Source: SAT2750 sp964476375 (GTDB lineage: Bacteria; Planctomycetota; Planctomycetia; Pirellulales; Pirellulaceae). From it: DNA of 15,005 nt. Positions 14,801-15,005 of the stretch are shown here, piece by piece. The translations under genes and the position numbers were made by a program. Every line of letters begins with the position of its first letter. Position 1 is the stretch's first letter. Under the pieces are notes generated by a model. It worked only from the letters and a program-made list of their open reading frames with translations, was not told the origin of the DNA and did not search any database. The DNA lies in the NCBI GenBank assembly GCA_964476375.1, contig CAYYZW010000271.1:1-15005 (forward strand), in the 5' to 3' direction.

Positions 14801-15005
14801 CGTTTCGGCACAAGGCCGGTCGAGGGATACGGGGCCACGGAGACCTCGCCGCTCGTCTCGGTGAACGTCCCCCCCAGCCGGGCGGCCGATGACACCCTGG
14901 GAGTACGGGAAGGAAGCGTTGGTCGGCCGGTTCCAGGCGTGGTGGTCAAGGTCACCGACCTGGACGCCGACGAGGAACTTGGTGCGGAAGAGTCCGGCAT
15001 GTTGT
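11846..15005 (+). CDS. Fusion of MFS (LplT-like) transporter, PlsC acyltransferase and AMP-forming acyl ligase (Aas-like); 3' end outside window
   Basis: At least 1053 residues are encoded, with no stop before the window edge. Residues about 60-480 form an MFS transporter of the LplT type (TATNDNIFRW at the first helix, about 12 hydrophobic segments). Residues about 485-700 form a PlsC/LPLAT acyltransferase with H513-x4-D518 (NHVTWVD) and FPEG at 583-586. Residues about 720 to the end are an AMP-binding acyl ligase with TSGSTGIPKG at 857-866 and GYGATE at 994-999. In E. coli these activities are split between LplT and Aas, which flip lysophospholipid inward and re-acylate it with acyl-ACP. 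The protein should repair lysophospholipids at the inner membrane. The start is uncertain: ATG 11846 is the only ATG before the first helix but lacks a ribosome site. TTG 11957 would give the usual short N-terminus. The divergent neighbour is a small membrane protein. Confidence 0.93.
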   Translation, partial: MWQEPFAAILRIVLNSRSNLLHDSDFPPFSHPVPKRPLSSSDITPVSHPADDNPSSLRSTSFVALTVTQFLTATNDNIFRWLAVGIGKDYFPESQSFVLVLGIVCFALPYIFLSAIAGFFSDRFSKRDVIVWCKYAEVGIMLIGILAISMQMIELLFLAVFFMGAQSALFSPGKLGAIPELLKEEKVPAANGLFGLTTIGATVLGMAIGNWLSDVTGHKGLEHVWLSAGCLLVVSITGVFVSIVIRRLPVASPERTFPFDAPQQTWRDLKTLASNKALLRVALGIAFFWAVGSMANLNIDQFAWEGGGTLETDKLPLLFSLILGIGLGSVMAGIWSAGRVELGMLTPGAIGIATFSFLLFTVEGQVIDPDNAFSSAFVFACLFLFGLGFSAGMFNVPLSAYMQSRSPVRTRGSILAASNFLTFVGILVFSCFYGLLRMEVGEPGDTEPLFSATQVFLVASVLTIPVVIYVVCLIPQATLRFMAWMLSRTIYRVRSSGMDNIPEEGGAVLAPNHVTWVDGILLVLTSPRPVRMVVFAGNFKSRLINFLGRIFGVIIIRPGSKSITKSLDEAAEAARKGDLVCIFPEGELSRTGQVQTFKRGVIKILEKADVPVIPVYLDGLWGSIFSFDRGKFFWKWPRKIPYPVWIHFGQPIEKLDNVFQLRQAVQDLGAEAVEHRMNNDANLTRDFVIQCKKRGRRLKYADSTNEERSGKQLLTRTLILRRLIQPLLDEDEKYVGVMIPPPVAAATTNTALAIDKRVAVNLNYSVSAEILNTCIELAGIKHVITSRLAYMEFKKRLKLDLNDLNAELIFLEDFRKTITLWDKVAGALTAKLPAWALIRKFGLNSIRGDDTLTIIFTSGSTGIPKGVMLTHANITSNIDAIDQVVHLKPTDTIIGFLPFFHVFGFTVTLWSALKLDIASAFHSSPLDSKKIGELCQKFSGTVLLATPTFLRGFIRRCDPEYFETLDVVVTGAEKLPIDLAEAFEERFGTRPVEGYGATETSPLVSVNVPPSRAADDTLGVREGSVGRPVPGVVVKVTDLDADEELGAEESGML
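11895..11909. repeat. Perfect 15-base palindrome GGAGTAA-T-TTACTCC
   Basis: Seven-base arms flank a single central T. The left arm overlaps an AAGGAG sequence that would look like a ribosome site, but no in-frame start codon follows at the right distance. If translation of the fusion starts at TTG 11957, the palindrome is in its leader and could be an operator or a hairpin. If it starts at 11846, it is inside the coding region. Confidence 0.45.

Noticed and set aside
1..15005. CRISPR arrays, tRNA or rRNA genes, insertion sequences, prophage or defence genes
   Set aside because: Reading both strands showed no spaced direct repeats, cloverleaf or rRNA blocks, transposase or integrase motifs, or defence domains.

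Overview
The window (about 58-60% G+C by eye) looks like chromosomal DNA of a planctomycete. This rests on the family mix: a PSD1/DUF1553 protein followed by a Tat-exported DUF1501 protein, a secreted formylglycine sulfatase, a TIGR03067-type lipocalin-like protein and a STAS protein. Shine-Dalgarno sites are strong before some genes and absent before others. There are thirteen protein genes, two cut by the window edges. I see no rRNA, tRNA, CRISPR array, insertion sequence or phage gene. No gene-free stretch exceeds 170 bases.

Layout. Positions 1-2092 (+) hold the end of a DUF1553 gene and a complete DUF1501 gene. Positions 2089-3876 (-) hold an N-carbamoyl-D-amino-acid hydrolase followed by a short-chain dehydrogenase (SDR). 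Across a divergent promoter region, 4044-6862 (+) holds a second SDR, an exported class C beta-lactamase/esterase-like serine hydrolase and a TMEM164/YwaF-type membrane protein. Positions 6859-8343 (-) hold the sulfatase. Positions 8471-9960 (+) hold the TIGR03067 protein, tightly coupled to an exported nucleoside hydrolase. Positions 9979-11705 (-) hold, in transcription order, a small two-helix membrane protein, a STAS protein with its own sigma70-like promoter, and a class IV PLP aminotransferase. From 11846 to the right edge (+) runs the largest gene, a fusion of an LplT-like MFS transporter, a PlsC-type acyltransferase and an AMP-forming acyl ligase. It recycles lysophospholipids and its 3' end lies outside the window.

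How the genes may work together. Much of the content is exported or membrane-bound catabolism (DUF1553/DUF1501, sulfatase, serine hydrolase, nucleoside hydrolase). Two unlinked genes, the TMEM164-like protein and the fusion, both point to acyl-chain remodelling of phospholipids. Three families associated with D-amino-acid chemistry also occur here, but a joint pathway is speculation. Two of the three convergent gene pairs end in a shared CTAG, so both stop codons are TAG and the genes overlap by 4 bp with no room for a terminator. I found no clear defence, mobile or biosynthetic system. The best leads are the bacterial TMEM164-like enzyme, the carbamoylase with an altered conserved His, and the structured leader and overlapping promoters ahead of the lipid-remodelling fusion.
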